Below are positions 1 to 8,938 of a DNA stretch of 64,000 bases, piece after piece; positions within the stretch are counted from its first letter, which is position 1; every line of letters begins with the position of its first letter. Made by a program: the position numbers and the translations under genes. The notes under the pieces are model-generated. The model did not search any database and was not told the DNA's origin. It saw only the letters and a program-made list of their open reading frames with translations. This DNA comes from JBCBGF01 sp038526915 (GTDB lineage: Bacteria; Pseudomonadota; Alphaproteobacteria; Rhodobacterales; Rhodobacteraceae): assembly GCA_038526915.1 (NCBI GenBank), contig JBCBGF010000001.1, positions 992,001 to 1,056,000 of the forward strand. The letters are read 5' to 3'.

Positions 1-430
1 ATGGATCGACGACGGAGAAGCCCTTTCGCCGTCTGAGGCCGCGCGTTGGATGGATGTGACGTTCTCCAACTACCAAAAACGCGCCTATGGCATGTTCGCG
101 GTGGAAGACGCTCGCAGTGGGAAGACAGTTGGTTTTGGCGGCCTTGTCCATCCAAACGGGCAAATCGATGCCGAGGTGAAGTACGCATTTTTCCGGGAAG
201 TCTGGGGTCGTGGCTTCGCAACGGAGTTTGTGCACGGCTTGATAAAATGGGCGCGGTCCGCCCATCGCCTGACCCGCGCAATTGCAACAGTTGCTCCGGA
301 AAACCTGGCGTCGCAACGCGTCCTTGTTAAATCCGGATTTCGGCAATCCGAAGCCCGGATGGAAAGCGGTGGAAGTCGTACTGAGGTGTTTGAGGTGTCT
401 TTGGGACCTCACCTCAGCAATCAAGCGTGA
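1..430 (+). CDS. GNAT family N-acetyltransferase, 5' end outside window
   Basis: The frame is open from base 2 with no start before the window edge, so this is the C-terminal ~142 residues of a longer protein. An internal ATG at 50 gives only 126 residues and starts inside the fold. The segment WGRGFATEF matches GNAT motif A (R/QxxGxG/A), which holds the pyrophosphate of acetyl-CoA. The later segment with NLASQRVLVKSGF matches motif B of the RimJ/RimL-like acetyltransferase_3 group. Such enzymes acetylate amino groups of ribosomal proteins, antibiotics or small metabolites, and the substrate cannot be told from this fragment. The stop is TGA at 428-430, followed by about 276 bases without a gene. 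Confidence 0.8.
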   Translation, partial: WIDDGEALSPSEAARWMDVTFSNYQKRAYGMFAVEDARSGKTVGFGGLVHPNGQIDAEVKYAFFREVWGRGFATEFVHGLIKWARSAHRLTRAIATVAPENLASQRVLVKSGFRQSEARMESGGSRTEVFEVSLGPHLSNQA

Positions 431-706
431 GCGATGCAACATCGGTGATTAAGCGCGCTGCCCCAGCGCCAAGACCTGCATCCCTTGCCACTGTCTCAGC
501 CGACAAACCAGTACAGACGCTGCGACAAAAGACGGGCACCCGTTCACGCGACAGCAAAAGACCAAGTCCCCCCGAATGATCACAATTCAAGCAAACAGCG
601 AGGTGTCTGATGCGATTTTGCGCCCTTCAGCTTGCCCAACACGGACCATTATTGACTTTTTGGTAAAAAAATCCCCTGCTCGAGGCTGAAAACATAGGAG
701 TGTCCC
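431..706. other. Intergenic region upstream of the PreA-like gene
   Basis: I see no convincing open frame here. A TTGACT element at 652-657 followed by an A-rich tract at 665-672 could be part of a promoter, but no good -10 lies at the right distance. A clear Shine-Dalgarno, TAGGAG, sits at about 694-699, directly before the ATG at 707. Confidence 0.4.
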
Positions 707-1804
707 ATGTCAGCAGATCTCACGACGTATTTTACGGGCTTGAAGTTTGTGAATCCTTTTGTGTTGGCCTCTGCGCCGCCGACGGAGAGCAAACGCAAGA
801 TCCTGCGCGCGTTTGAGGCGGGCTGGGGCGGCGTGGTCACCAAGACCATCGGCCTGCACCATGTGGAAAACGTGGCGGGGCCGAAGACAATCTATCAACG
901 GACGAGCGAGACCAAGCCCTATGTCTCGCGCATCAAACGGCCTGATACCGTTTCCCATTCGTCGTGGAATTGGGAGCTGATCTCGGACCAGCCGCTGGAC
1001 CTCTGGCTGCCTGATCTTGAGGAAATCAAGACCACCTATCCCGACCGCATGGTGATTGCTTCGATTATGGCGGGTGCGGGCAATGAAGAAGAAATGGAGA
1101 ACTGGCGCAAGCTAGCCCGGGCGGTTGTGAATGTGGGCTGTGATGCGATCGAGTTGAACATGTCCTGCCCGCATATGGACCGGAAGGATATGGGCGCAAA
1201 TATCGCCAATGATGAAGAGCTGATCCGCTCGATCCTGAACGCTGTGACCGGGGCGGTGGATGTTCCGATCTGGGTGAAGCTGACACCGGCGAGCTCATCG
1301 CTCGTCGAAGGGGCGGCGGCGGCCTATGCGGCGGGGGCGTCGTCGATTTCGCTGTGCAACACCTTCCCGTCGCTGCCGTTGATGGATCCCGAGACGCTGA
1401 AATTCGAGGTTGAGGTGGATGGGCTGGTGACATCAGGCGGGCTGGGGGGCTTGGCGATCTTGCACCAGGCGCTGCAGCGGGTGTCGGATATCGCCAAGGC
1501 GTTTCCGGACAAGTCGATCTCGGGCATTGGCGGTATTCGGGGGTTCCGCGAGGCCTTTAATTTCATCGCGCATGGAGCGGGCAATTTGCAGGTCTGCACG
1601 GCGGCGATGGAAGAGAAGGGCAGCGGTGGCGTGGGCGTGAAGCTGATCCAGGAGCTGAAGGACGATCTTGGGGATTACCTGGAGCGCCGCGGTCATTCAT
1701 CCATCGAGGACTTCCGTGGGATTGCCGTCGATCGGGTGGTGGAGCACGCACAGGTGCGCCGGAAGAGCGATGCCTATAATGGCGGCTACCTGAAGTCGGC
1801 CTAG
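707..1804 (+). CDS. Dihydropyrimidine dehydrogenase PreA-like flavoprotein lacking the ferredoxin domain
   Basis: A 365-residue TIM-barrel FMN protein of the dihydroorotate/dihydropyrimidine dehydrogenase family. The motif LNMSCPH (residues 150-156) carries the NxSC signature whose Cys (here Cys154) is the catalytic acid in dihydropyrimidine dehydrogenase. VKLTP (190-194) and CNTF (217-220, the substrate-binding Asn-Thr pair) are also present, and ISGIGGI (271-277) matches the FMN phosphate loop. E. coli PreA is about 411 residues and ends in a two-[4Fe-4S] ferredoxin domain. Here the chain stops after the barrel and has no CxxCxxC cluster, so electrons must come from elsewhere or the reaction differs. 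It heads a cluster of betaine/methylamine-type genes rather than pyrimidine genes (no preT, no hydantoinase). A good TAGGAG site precedes the ATG. Family is secure; the substrate is not known. Confidence 0.8.
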   Translation: MSADLTTYFTGLKFVNPFVLASAPPTESKRKILRAFEAGWGGVVTKTIGLHHVENVAGPKTIYQRTSETKPYVSRIKRPDTVSHSSWNWELISDQPLDLWLPDLEEIKTTYPDRMVIASIMAGAGNEEEMENWRKLARAVVNVGCDAIELNMSCPHMDRKDMGANIANDEELIRSILNAVTGAVDVPIWVKLTPASSSLVEGAAAAYAAGASSISLCNTFPSLPLMDPETLKFEVEVDGLVTSGGLGGLAILHQALQRVSDIAKAFPDKSISGIGGIRGFREAFNFIAHGAGNLQVCTAAMEEKGSGGVGVKLIQELKDDLGDYLERRGHSSIEDFRGIAVDRVVEHAQVRRKSDAYNGGYLKSA

Positions 1805-1828
1805 GCAGCCTAGCAGTTTAAGTCGCGG

Positions 1829-2710
1829 CTAGGCGGGTATCATCGCCTTTGCCGCTGTCAGCGTCTCAATCGCGTACACCGACGTACAGGCCGTGATGAA
1901 CAGCGTGCGTCCGTCCGGCCCGCCGAAGCAGAAATTCGTTGATTTCTCTGGCGTCGCGATGACGGCGAGATGCGTGGCATCGGGGGCGAACACATGCACG
2001 CCCCCTGGCCCGTTGCAGAAGATCCGGCCCGCCAGGTCGGTCTTCATCCCGTCGGGCACGCCTTCCCCCTCACCCGTCACGGTCGCCCAGACTTCGCCGC
2101 CTGACAAAGCCCCGTCCGCGCCAACGTCGAACACCCGGATCGTCGGGCCCCAGCTGTCGTTCACAAAGAGCCGCCGTTCATCGTTCGACAGGCAGAGGCC
2201 GTTGGGTTGTTTGAAGTCCTCCGCGACCAGCGCCAGCGTACCGTCGGGGTCGAGGCGGAAGACGCCTTGGAACGGCAGCTCTTGGTCGCGGATGAGCCCC
2301 AGGTCTTCGCGGGTGCGGCCAAAGGATGGGTCAGTGAACCAGATCCGGCCTTGGCTGTCGCAGATGACATCGTTGGGGCTGTTGAGCTCGTCGCCCTCGT
2401 AGTGTGATGCCAGCAACCGCACGCGCTTGCCGCCATTGTCGTGGATCACCAGATGCGCTGAGGCGTGTTCGCAGGTGATGATCCGGCCTTCGCGGTCGAA
2501 GCAATTGCCATTGGCTTGGTTGGAAGGGCGACGGAAGACCGACAGGCCGCCCGCCTCGCTCCAGCGGTACTGGATGCTTTCGGCGATGTCGGAGAAGACG
2601 AGCCACTGCTCCGTCGGGTGCCAGATCGGGCCTTCGGTGAAGGTGAAGCCGGTCTCCACCTGCTTCAGTTCCGCGCCCGGCGCGATCACACCCTCAATCT
2701 CTGCCTGCAT
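1829..2710 (-). CDS. SMP-30/gluconolactonase/LRE family lactonase
   Basis: A 293-residue six-bladed beta-propeller of the SMP-30 family. These enzymes hydrolyse sugar or other lactones using one divalent metal. The metal ligands known in human SMP-30 (Glu, Asn, Asp) have counterparts: Glu26 in FTEGPIW, Asn170 in QPNGLCLS and Asp220 in PDGM. NSPNDV near 110-115 supplies the substrate-side Asn. There is no signal peptide, so it is cytoplasmic. It is the only minus-strand gene in this cluster and is convergent with the PreA-like gene (25-bp gap), with divergent transcription from the oxidase at 2845. A role in lactone or cyclic intermediate turnover within the pathway is inferred from position only. 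Confidence 0.82.
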   Translation of the reverse strand: MQAEIEGVIAPGAELKQVETGFTFTEGPIWHPTEQWLVFSDIAESIQYRWSEAGGLSVFRRPSNQANGNCFDREGRIITCEHASAHLVIHDNGGKRVRLLASHYEGDELNSPNDVICDSQGRIWFTDPSFGRTREDLGLIRDQELPFQGVFRLDPDGTLALVAEDFKQPNGLCLSNDERRLFVNDSWGPTIRVFDVGADGALSGGEVWATVTGEGEGVPDGMKTDLAGRIFCNGPGGVHVFAPDATHLAVIATPEKSTNFCFGGPDGRTLFITACTSVYAIETLTAAKAMIPA

Positions 2711-2844
2711 CTCTGCCCCTCACTGCCTGTTTGCGACGCTACCCGGTCGCGTTTGACGAAGAAAGGGGCGCTTGGCCGCGGAGTAATGGACATAACTGTC
2801 CAGAGGCGCGCGGGCGTCCATTTGCCATCGTCAGGGAGGCGATC

Positions 2845-5244
2845 ATGAAATCACACTACCGGGTCGTTGTGATCGGGGGCGGCGTGACGGGCGCCTCGGT
2901 TCTGTATCATCTGGCGAAATTCGGATGGACTGATGTAGCGATCATCGAACGCAACGTGCTGACCGCCGGGTCGTCGTGGCACGCGGCGGGGGGCATTCAT
3001 GCGCTCAATGCCGATCCGAACATGGCGGCGTTGCAGGCCTATACAATCGACCTGCTGGCGGAGGTCGAGAAGGAGAGCGGGCAGGATATCGGGTTGCACA
3101 TGACCGGGGGCGTGACAATTGCATCGGCGCCTGCGCGGTGGGAGTGGCTGCAATCGGCGTATCGGATTTTCCAGTCGATCGGGATTGATGACTGCCACCT
3201 GATGACCCCAGAGGAGATCAAGAAAGCCTGCCCGATTATGGATACGACCGGGGTGATTGGCGGTCTTTGGGCAGATCGGGAAGGGTATGTGGATACCACC
3301 GGGACCGTGCACGCCTATGCGCGCGCGGCCAAGCAACGCGGCGCCGAGGTAATTGAGCATAACCGCGTGCTGGAGCTGCATTGGAAAGGCGAGGCCTGGG
3401 AGGTCGTGACCGAGAAGGGCACGATCACGGCCGAGCATGTGGTGAATGCCGGCGGGCTTTGGGCGAAGCAATGCGGGCGGATGGTGGGGCTGGACCTGCC
3501 GGTCTCGCCCTTGTCGCACCACTACTTCCTGACGGACAGCATTCCCGAGGTGGAGGCGCTTGATTTCGAGGTGCCGATGACCGTGGACCTCGAAGGGTTC
3601 ACCTATATGCGGCAGGATCAGAAGGGGATCCTGGTCGGGATCTATGAGATCGATCACCAGCACTGGATGATGGACGGTGCGCCGTGGAACTATGGGATTG
3701 AACTCCTCCAGGAAGACACCGACCGGATCGAGACTGAGCTGACGCTGGCATTTGAGCGGTATCCCTGCCTGAACGATGTGGGCATTCGGAACTGGGTGAA
3801 TGGGGCATTTACGTTCTCTCCCGATGGCAACCCGCTGGTGGGGCCGGTGGAAAGCGTACCGAATTACTGGCTGGCCTGCGGCGTGATGGCGGGCTTCCTG
3901 CAAGGGGGCGGCGTTGGCAAGACGCTGGCCGAATGGATGATCCACGGCGATACCGAAGCCGATGCATGGCCGATGGATATCGCGCGCTACGGCCCGCAGC
4001 ATTCCAACAAGGAATACATCAAGCAGACGACGGGGCAGTTCTATTCCCGCCGCTTTGTGATGACCTATCCCAATGAGCAGTTACCTGCGGGGCGGCCGCT
4101 GAACATGGCGCCCGCGCATGACGCGATGACAGAGGCGGGGTGCCGGTGGGGCTGTTCCTGGGGGTTGGAGACGCCACTTTATTTTGCGCCGAAAGACTTT
4201 GTGGAAACCCCATCGCTGAACCGGTCGGACGCGACACCGTTCGTGGAGGCGGAGTGCAAGGCCGTGCGCGAGGCGGCGGGTCTGCTTGATATCACCGGCT
4301 TCTCGCGGTTCGAGGTGTATGGGCCGGGGGCCGAGGCGTGGCTTGACCGGATCTTCGCGACTAAGCTGCCAAAGCCGGGGCGCGCGCGCCTTGCCGTGAT
4401 GCTGTCGCCCGAGGGCAAGCTGAAGGGGGATCTGACGCTCTTCAACTGGGGCGACGGGACGTGGTGGATCATGGGATCCTATTACCTGCGGCAGTGGCAC
4501 AAGCGCTGGTTCCATGACCATGAAGGGCCGCAGATGGTGATCCGGGACATCTCGGACGATGTGTGCGGCTTCTCTGTCGCGGGGCCACAGGCGAAGTCGA
4601 TCATGCAGGCGGTCCAGCCCGATCTGGACCTGCCGTTCATGGGGTGCGGGACTTTCGATCTGGGGCTGTTGCGGTGCAAGGTCGGGCGGCTGTCGGTGAC
4701 GGGTGAGCATGGATATGAGATCCATTGCCGCGCGACCGAACATATCGCGCTCAGGCGCTTGTTGTTGGAGGCGGGCGCGGCGCATGGGATCAAGGAGTTC
4801 GGGTTCAACGCGCTGTTGTCGCTGCGGATCGAGAAATCCTATGGCATCTGGTCGGCAGAGTTCACGCAGGATCGCACGCCGGGGATGACCGGCATGGACC
4901 GCTGGATTGCCTGGGACAAGGGCGAGTTTGTGGGGCGTCAGGCGGCGCTGAATGAGCGTGACGGGAATGGGCCAGCGCAGAAGCTTGTGACATTGGACGT
5001 CGCGGCCAACGGGGCGGATGCGAGCGGGTATGAGCCGGTGTGGTCGAACGGCGATTTGGTGGGCTTCATCACCTCGGGCGGGTACGGGCACACCGTGGAT
5101 CGCTCGCTGGCCATGGCGCTGGTCAACCAGGAGCAGGCGGAGGTCGGGACGGATCTGGCCGTGCATGTCGTCGGTGTCGAGCGGGAGGCCAAGGTGATCG
5201 CGCCCTCGCCCTATGATCCCGCCGGGCAGGTAATGCGGGGATGA
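2845..5244 (+). CDS. Dimethylglycine/sarcosine dehydrogenase-like FAD oxidoreductase with GcvT domain
   Basis: A 799-residue two-part enzyme. Residues ~5-365 are a DAO-type FAD domain with the Rossmann loop GGGVTGAS at 11-18. SSWHAAGG contains His45 at the place where DMGDH and sarcosine dehydrogenase attach FAD covalently. A linker FAO_M domain follows, then a GcvT/aminomethyltransferase-like folate domain (~425-795). In this family the first half oxidatively demethylates an N-methyl amine and the second passes the one-carbon unit to tetrahydrofolate. I chose the ATG at 2845 because AGGGAGG (2832-2838) sits just before it. The in-frame upstream extension to 2731 has no such site and precedes the conserved fold. 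The stop overlaps the next start by 4 bases (ATGA), so it is translationally coupled to the MttB-like gene. Confidence 0.88.
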   Translation: MKSHYRVVVIGGGVTGASVLYHLAKFGWTDVAIIERNVLTAGSSWHAAGGIHALNADPNMAALQAYTIDLLAEVEKESGQDIGLHMTGGVTIASAPARWEWLQSAYRIFQSIGIDDCHLMTPEEIKKACPIMDTTGVIGGLWADREGYVDTTGTVHAYARAAKQRGAEVIEHNRVLELHWKGEAWEVVTEKGTITAEHVVNAGGLWAKQCGRMVGLDLPVSPLSHHYFLTDSIPEVEALDFEVPMTVDLEGFTYMRQDQKGILVGIYEIDHQHWMMDGAPWNYGIELLQEDTDRIETELTLAFERYPCLNDVGIRNWVNGAFTFSPDGNPLVGPVESVPNYWLACGVMAGFLQGGGVGKTLAEWMIHGDTEADAWPMDIARYGPQHSNKEYIKQTTGQFYSRRFVMTYPNEQLPAGRPLNMAPAHDAMTEAGCRWGCSWGLETPLYFAPKDFVETPSLNRSDATPFVEAECKAVREAAGLLDITGFSRFEVYGPGAEAWLDRIFATKLPKPGRARLAVMLSPEGKLKGDLTLFNWGDGTWWIMGSYYLRQWHKRWFHDHEGPQMVIRDISDDVCGFSVAGPQAKSIMQAVQPDLDLPFMGCGTFDLGLLRCKVGRLSVTGEHGYEIHCRATEHIALRRLLLEAGAAHGIKEFGFNALLSLRIEKSYGIWSAEFTQDRTPGMTGMDRWIAWDKGEFVGRQAALNERDGNGPAQKLVTLDVAANGADASGYEPVWSNGDLVGFITSGGYGHTVDRSLAMALVNQEQAEVGTDLAVHVVGVEREAKVIAPSPYDPAGQVMRG

Positions 5245-6785
5245 GCGATCAGGCCGCCCCCGTGCGCCGCGGCCGCCGCAAGGGCTCGCGCCCGGATGCG
5301 GGTGGGGGGCAGCGGGTGGTGGACTATCGGACCTTGCGTAACCCGTTCCCGCCGGTGCCGGTCTTCAGCGAGGATCAGGTCGTGGCGATGCATAAGACGG
5401 CGCTGCGGGTGTTGGAGGAGCTTGGGGTCAAGGTCTTGCTGCCCGAGGCGCGGGCGATCTTTGCGTCATGCGGTGCCCGCGAAGGCACCGAAGAGATGGT
5501 CTTCATCGGGCGCGAGATGGTGGAGGCGGCACTGGCCAAAGCCCCGCGCCGCTTCACGCTGCGTGCCGGGGCGCGGGATCGGGATCTGACACTGGAACTT
5601 GGGCGTTTGGCGATCCAACCGGGGGCCGGCGCGCCACATGCCACGGATCGGAACAAGGGGCGGCGGCCGGGCACGGATGAGGATTTTCGCGACCTTCTGA
5701 AGCTGACCCAGCATTTCGACGTCTTGCACATGCTGCCTCCGCTGGTGGAGCCGCAGGATATCCCGATGCACCTGCGCCACTATGCGATGACCGAGGCGAT
5801 GCTGACCCTGTCGGACAAGTTTCCATTCGTCTTTTCGCGTGGCACACCGCAGGTGCAGGACTGTTTCGAAATGATCCGTGATTTCAGGGGGGTGAGCGAT
5901 GCGGAATTCGCCGCCGCGCCCCATTGCTACACAATCATCAACACGAACTCGCCCCGCCAGATCGACATCCCCATGGCGCAGGGCCTGATCGACTTTGCGC
6001 GCGCTGGACAGATGGCGATTGTCACGCCGTTCTGCCTGATGGGGGCGATGGCACCGGCGACGGTGGCAGGCGCCTTGACGCTGAGCCATGCCGAGGCGTT
6101 GGCGGCGATCACGCTGACGCAACTCACCAACCCTGGGGCGCCAGTGTGCTATGGGGCCTTTGCCTCCAACGTCGATATGAAGTCGGGCGCACCTGCCTTT
6201 GGGACACCGGAGCAGGTGAAGGCCAACCTGGGCGCTGGGCAACTGGCAAGGCTTTTGGGCTTGCCGTGGCGCTGTGCGGCGGGATGTGCGGCGAACCTGG
6301 GCGATGCACAGGCCGCGCATGAGACGCAGATGAGTGCCTGGAGCGCGATCCTGGCGGGCTCCACCGTGATGCTGCATGGCGCGGGGTGGCTCGAAGGCGG
6401 GCTGACAGTGGGGTATGAGAAGTTCATCACCGATATCGAGATGCTCCAGACCTTTGCCGAGCTGTGTGCTGAGACGCCCGCCGATGCCGATGCCATTGGG
6501 TTCGAGGCGCTGGCCGAGGTGCAGCCGGGCGGGCATTTCTTTGGCGCGAGCCACACGATGGAGCGCTATCAGTCGGCCTTTTATGAGCCGCTGGTGGCCG
6601 ATTGGTCGAACTTCGGCACCTGGACAGAGAACGGGGCGCAGGACGCCACGACACGGGCCACGGCGATCTGGCAGGGGATTCTGGCGGACTTCACGCCGCC
6701 GAAGATGGACGGGGATCGGGTGGCGGGGCTGCGCGACTTCATCGCCAAACGCACCGCCGCGGGCGGCGCGGCGCCGGTAAGCTGA
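5241..6785 (+). CDS. Trimethylamine methyltransferase (MttB) family protein, non-pyrrolysine type
   Basis: A 514-residue member of the MttB/COG5598 superfamily of corrinoid-dependent methyltransferases. Founding MttB enzymes use an in-frame amber codon read as pyrrolysine. This frame runs unbroken at the family's normal length, so it belongs to the non-Pyl branch, whose tested members act on quaternary amines such as glycine betaine or proline betaine. The N-terminal ~30 residues are Arg/Gly-rich and probably disordered. The barrel contains the usual acidic and aromatic patches, for example near the NTNSPRQID and CYGAFASN segments. No cognate corrinoid protein or RamA-like activase is in the window. 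The methyl acceptor may therefore be encoded elsewhere, or the adjacent GcvT-domain oxidase may take over that role. It overlaps both neighbours (ATGA before, TGATG after). Confidence 0.85.
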   Translation: MSDQAAPVRRGRRKGSRPDAGGGQRVVDYRTLRNPFPPVPVFSEDQVVAMHKTALRVLEELGVKVLLPEARAIFASCGAREGTEEMVFIGREMVEAALAKAPRRFTLRAGARDRDLTLELGRLAIQPGAGAPHATDRNKGRRPGTDEDFRDLLKLTQHFDVLHMLPPLVEPQDIPMHLRHYAMTEAMLTLSDKFPFVFSRGTPQVQDCFEMIRDFRGVSDAEFAAAPHCYTIINTNSPRQIDIPMAQGLIDFARAGQMAIVTPFCLMGAMAPATVAGALTLSHAEALAAITLTQLTNPGAPVCYGAFASNVDMKSGAPAFGTPEQVKANLGAGQLARLLGLPWRCAAGCAANLGDAQAAHETQMSAWSAILAGSTVMLHGAGWLEGGLTVGYEKFITDIEMLQTFAELCAETPADADAIGFEALAEVQPGGHFFGASHTMERYQSAFYEPLVADWSNFGTWTENGAQDATTRATAIWQGILADFTPPKMDGDRVAGLRDFIAKRTAAGGAAPVS

Positions 6786-7432
6786 TGGAGACCGCGGCCC
6801 TTAAACCGGCGGGGAATGTGAAGGTCACCCGCGATGACTGGCTGGCGGCGGCGATGGCGGTGTTGGTCGATGCCGGTGTGGAGCAGGTAAAGATCCTGAC
6901 GTTGAGTGAACGGCTTGGGGTCTCCCGCTCCAGTTTTTATTGGTATTTCGAGGATCGTCAGCACCTGCTCGACGATCTTTTGGATGTCTGGAACCGCTCG
7001 AATACTGGCGTGATCCAGCACCATTGCGCGATGCCTTCGGCGACTATTGCCGAAGCTGTGCTGAACCTCTTTCGCTGCTTTGTTGGTGTCGATGCCTTCG
7101 ATCACCGGCTCGACTTTGCTATCCGCGAATGGGCGCGGCGGTCGGTCGATGTGCGCCGGGTGGTGGACGAAGCAGACGCGGCTAGATTGGCTGCGATTGC
7201 GCAGATTTATGCCCGCCATGGCTTTGCCGCGGTAGAGGCCGATACGCGTGCGCGCATTCTTTACTACATGCAGATCGGCTATTACGCGATGGAACTGAAC
7301 GAACCATTGGACGAGCGTTTGGGCCGGGTCGGGGGCTATGTTGCCGGGTTCACCGGTGTGCCAGCCACCTCTGACGAACTTGACGCCTTTATCGCCCATG
7401 CCCGCACATCAGACACAGGAGAGACGCCATGA
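6785..7432 (+). CDS. TetR/AcrR family transcriptional regulator
   Basis: A 215-residue one-domain-plus-ligand-pocket repressor. The N-terminal helix-turn-helix lies at about residues 20-65 with the recognition segment LSERLGVSRSSFYWYFEDR, typical of TetR proteins. The C-terminal helical part should bind an effector. The ATG at 6785 shares one base with the MttB stop (TGATG), so I prefer it to a 61-codon upstream extension inside MttB. It is embedded between the methyltransferase and the second oxidase, with a 4-base overlap to the latter. It therefore most likely regulates this same operon in response to the substrate or a demethylated intermediate. That is inference from gene order. Confidence 0.87.
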   Translation: METAALKPAGNVKVTRDDWLAAAMAVLVDAGVEQVKILTLSERLGVSRSSFYWYFEDRQHLLDDLLDVWNRSNTGVIQHHCAMPSATIAEAVLNLFRCFVGVDAFDHRLDFAIREWARRSVDVRRVVDEADAARLAAIAQIYARHGFAAVEADTRARILYYMQIGYYAMELNEPLDERLGRVGGYVAGFTGVPATSDELDAFIAHARTSDTGETP

Positions 7433-8736
7433 CCCAGACAGCAGACGCCATCATCATCGGGACCGGCGTGATCGGCACCGCGGTGGCCTATGAGTTGGCC
7501 AAGAAGGGCTGGAAGACCCTCAGCCTAGACCGCAATGCGCAGATCGGACATGGCTCAACAGCCGGGTCCTGCGCGATTATCCGGATGCACTATTCGACCT
7601 TCGACGGGACGGCCTTTGCCTGGGAGGGCTATCACTATTGGCGGGACTGGGCGGACTATCTGGAGGCGCCATCTTCGGAGACATTGGCCAAGTTTGTTGA
7701 GTGCGGGTGTCTGGTGGCCAAGACCGAGATGAACGGCCTGCTTGAAAAGCATATGCATTACAGTGGGATGCTGGACTGCCCGTTTGAGGAATGGACGCCG
7801 GATCAGATCACCGCAAAGCTGCCGATCTACTCGATGGACAGTTTCGCGCCCGCCAAGCGTATGGATGATCCGGCCTTTGGCAAGCCCAATGGCGCGCGGC
7901 TGAACGGCGGCGTGTTCTGGCCCAAGGCGGGCTATGTCACCGACCCCGCGCTGTCATCGCAGAACCTGGGCGAAGCGGCGATGCGCAAAGGTGCTGCGTT
8001 TCAGATGAACGCGACGGTGGCAGATGTGTTGCAGGACGGTAGCCGGGTGACGGGGGTGCGGCTGACCGATGGGTCAGAAATCCACGCACCGGTGGTGATC
8101 AACGTGGCGGGGCCCGCCTCGTCAAAGATCAACGCGATGGCGGATGTGCTCGAGGATATGACAATCGAGACCCGCGCGCTGCGGCAAGAGGTGGTGCATG
8201 TGCCGTCGCCCGAAGGCTTTGATTTCGAGGCGAACGGCACCATCGTGTCAGACAGCGATATCTCGTGCTACTGCCGCCCCGAACACGGCAACCACATCCT
8301 GATCGGCAGCGAAGACCCGGAATGCGATCCACATCAATGGGTGGATGACGACACAGACTATAATCGCGAATTCACAGACCAGTGGACGACCCAGGCCATG
8401 CGTTACGGCCAAAGGGTGCCGTCTCTAGGGATCCCGAGTGCGACACGGGGGGTGGTGGACCTCTATGATGCCTCCACCGACTGGATCCCGATCTACGACA
8501 AGTCGCAACTGCCCGGTTTCTACATGGCCTGCGGCACCAGCGGGAACCAGTACAAGAACGCGCCGATTGCCGGTAAGATGATGGCATCATTGATAGAATA
8601 TTGCGAAAACGGCAACGATCACGATGCCCGACCGCTATCGTTCAATCTGCCGTATATCGATCGGGATATCGACGTGGGCTTTTATTCGCGCAAGCGTCCG
8701 ATCAACACCGAAAGCAGTTTCTCGGTCCTGGGTTAG
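7429..8736 (+). CDS. FAD-dependent oxidoreductase (DAO / sarcosine oxidase beta-like)
   Basis: A 435-residue single-domain DAO-family flavoprotein. The dinucleotide-binding loop IIGTGVIGTAVAYEL lies at residues ~9-23, followed by the Glu/Asp-ending second strand (LSLDRN). The GHGSTAGSCAIIRMHYS segment is characteristic of enzymes oxidising secondary or tertiary amino acids. A C-terminal signature near GTSGNQYKNAPIAGKMM closes the FAD site. It lacks the GcvT half seen in the 2845 gene. As last gene of the MttB/TetR operon it probably oxidises a later demethylation intermediate such as sarcosine or an N-methyl amino acid. Substrate assignment is not possible from sequence alone. Confidence 0.82.
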   Translation: MTQTADAIIIGTGVIGTAVAYELAKKGWKTLSLDRNAQIGHGSTAGSCAIIRMHYSTFDGTAFAWEGYHYWRDWADYLEAPSSETLAKFVECGCLVAKTEMNGLLEKHMHYSGMLDCPFEEWTPDQITAKLPIYSMDSFAPAKRMDDPAFGKPNGARLNGGVFWPKAGYVTDPALSSQNLGEAAMRKGAAFQMNATVADVLQDGSRVTGVRLTDGSEIHAPVVINVAGPASSKINAMADVLEDMTIETRALRQEVVHVPSPEGFDFEANGTIVSDSDISCYCRPEHGNHILIGSEDPECDPHQWVDDDTDYNREFTDQWTTQAMRYGQRVPSLGIPSATRGVVDLYDASTDWIPIYDKSQLPGFYMACGTSGNQYKNAPIAGKMMASLIEYCENGNDHDARPLSFNLPYIDRDIDVGFYSRKRPINTESSFSVLG

Positions 8737-8938
8737 CGCCGGAACACAGCGTTTCCCTAAGGTTTCTGCGGCGCAGAGAGGCCGGGTTCTTGCCTCGGGA
8801 ATGCCATGATCGGTTGGCTAAAGGTGGGGCAGTGCTAGCAAATGAAACCCGCTGGCCCGCTTTTGCCGGATGTGCTGCGTTGACATGGCGCGGCCAATCC
8901 GACAGCAACGCGTGCGTCAGTAACGAGAGATTGCGCCA

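Noticed and set aside
2851..4002. 383-codon open frame antisense to the DMGDH-like gene
   Set aside because: The plus strand encodes a clear full-length enzyme with FAD motifs. The antisense reading is His/Pro/Arg-rich, has no family pattern, and is expected in GC-rich DNA.
4081..5166. 361-codon antisense frame in the GcvT part of the oxidase
   Set aside because: Shadow frame with skewed composition (Arg/Pro/Gln) opposite a conserved domain.
5241..6785. Possible pyrrolysine codon in the MttB-like gene
   Set aside because: The frame runs without an internal TAG at normal family length, so no amber read-through is needed.
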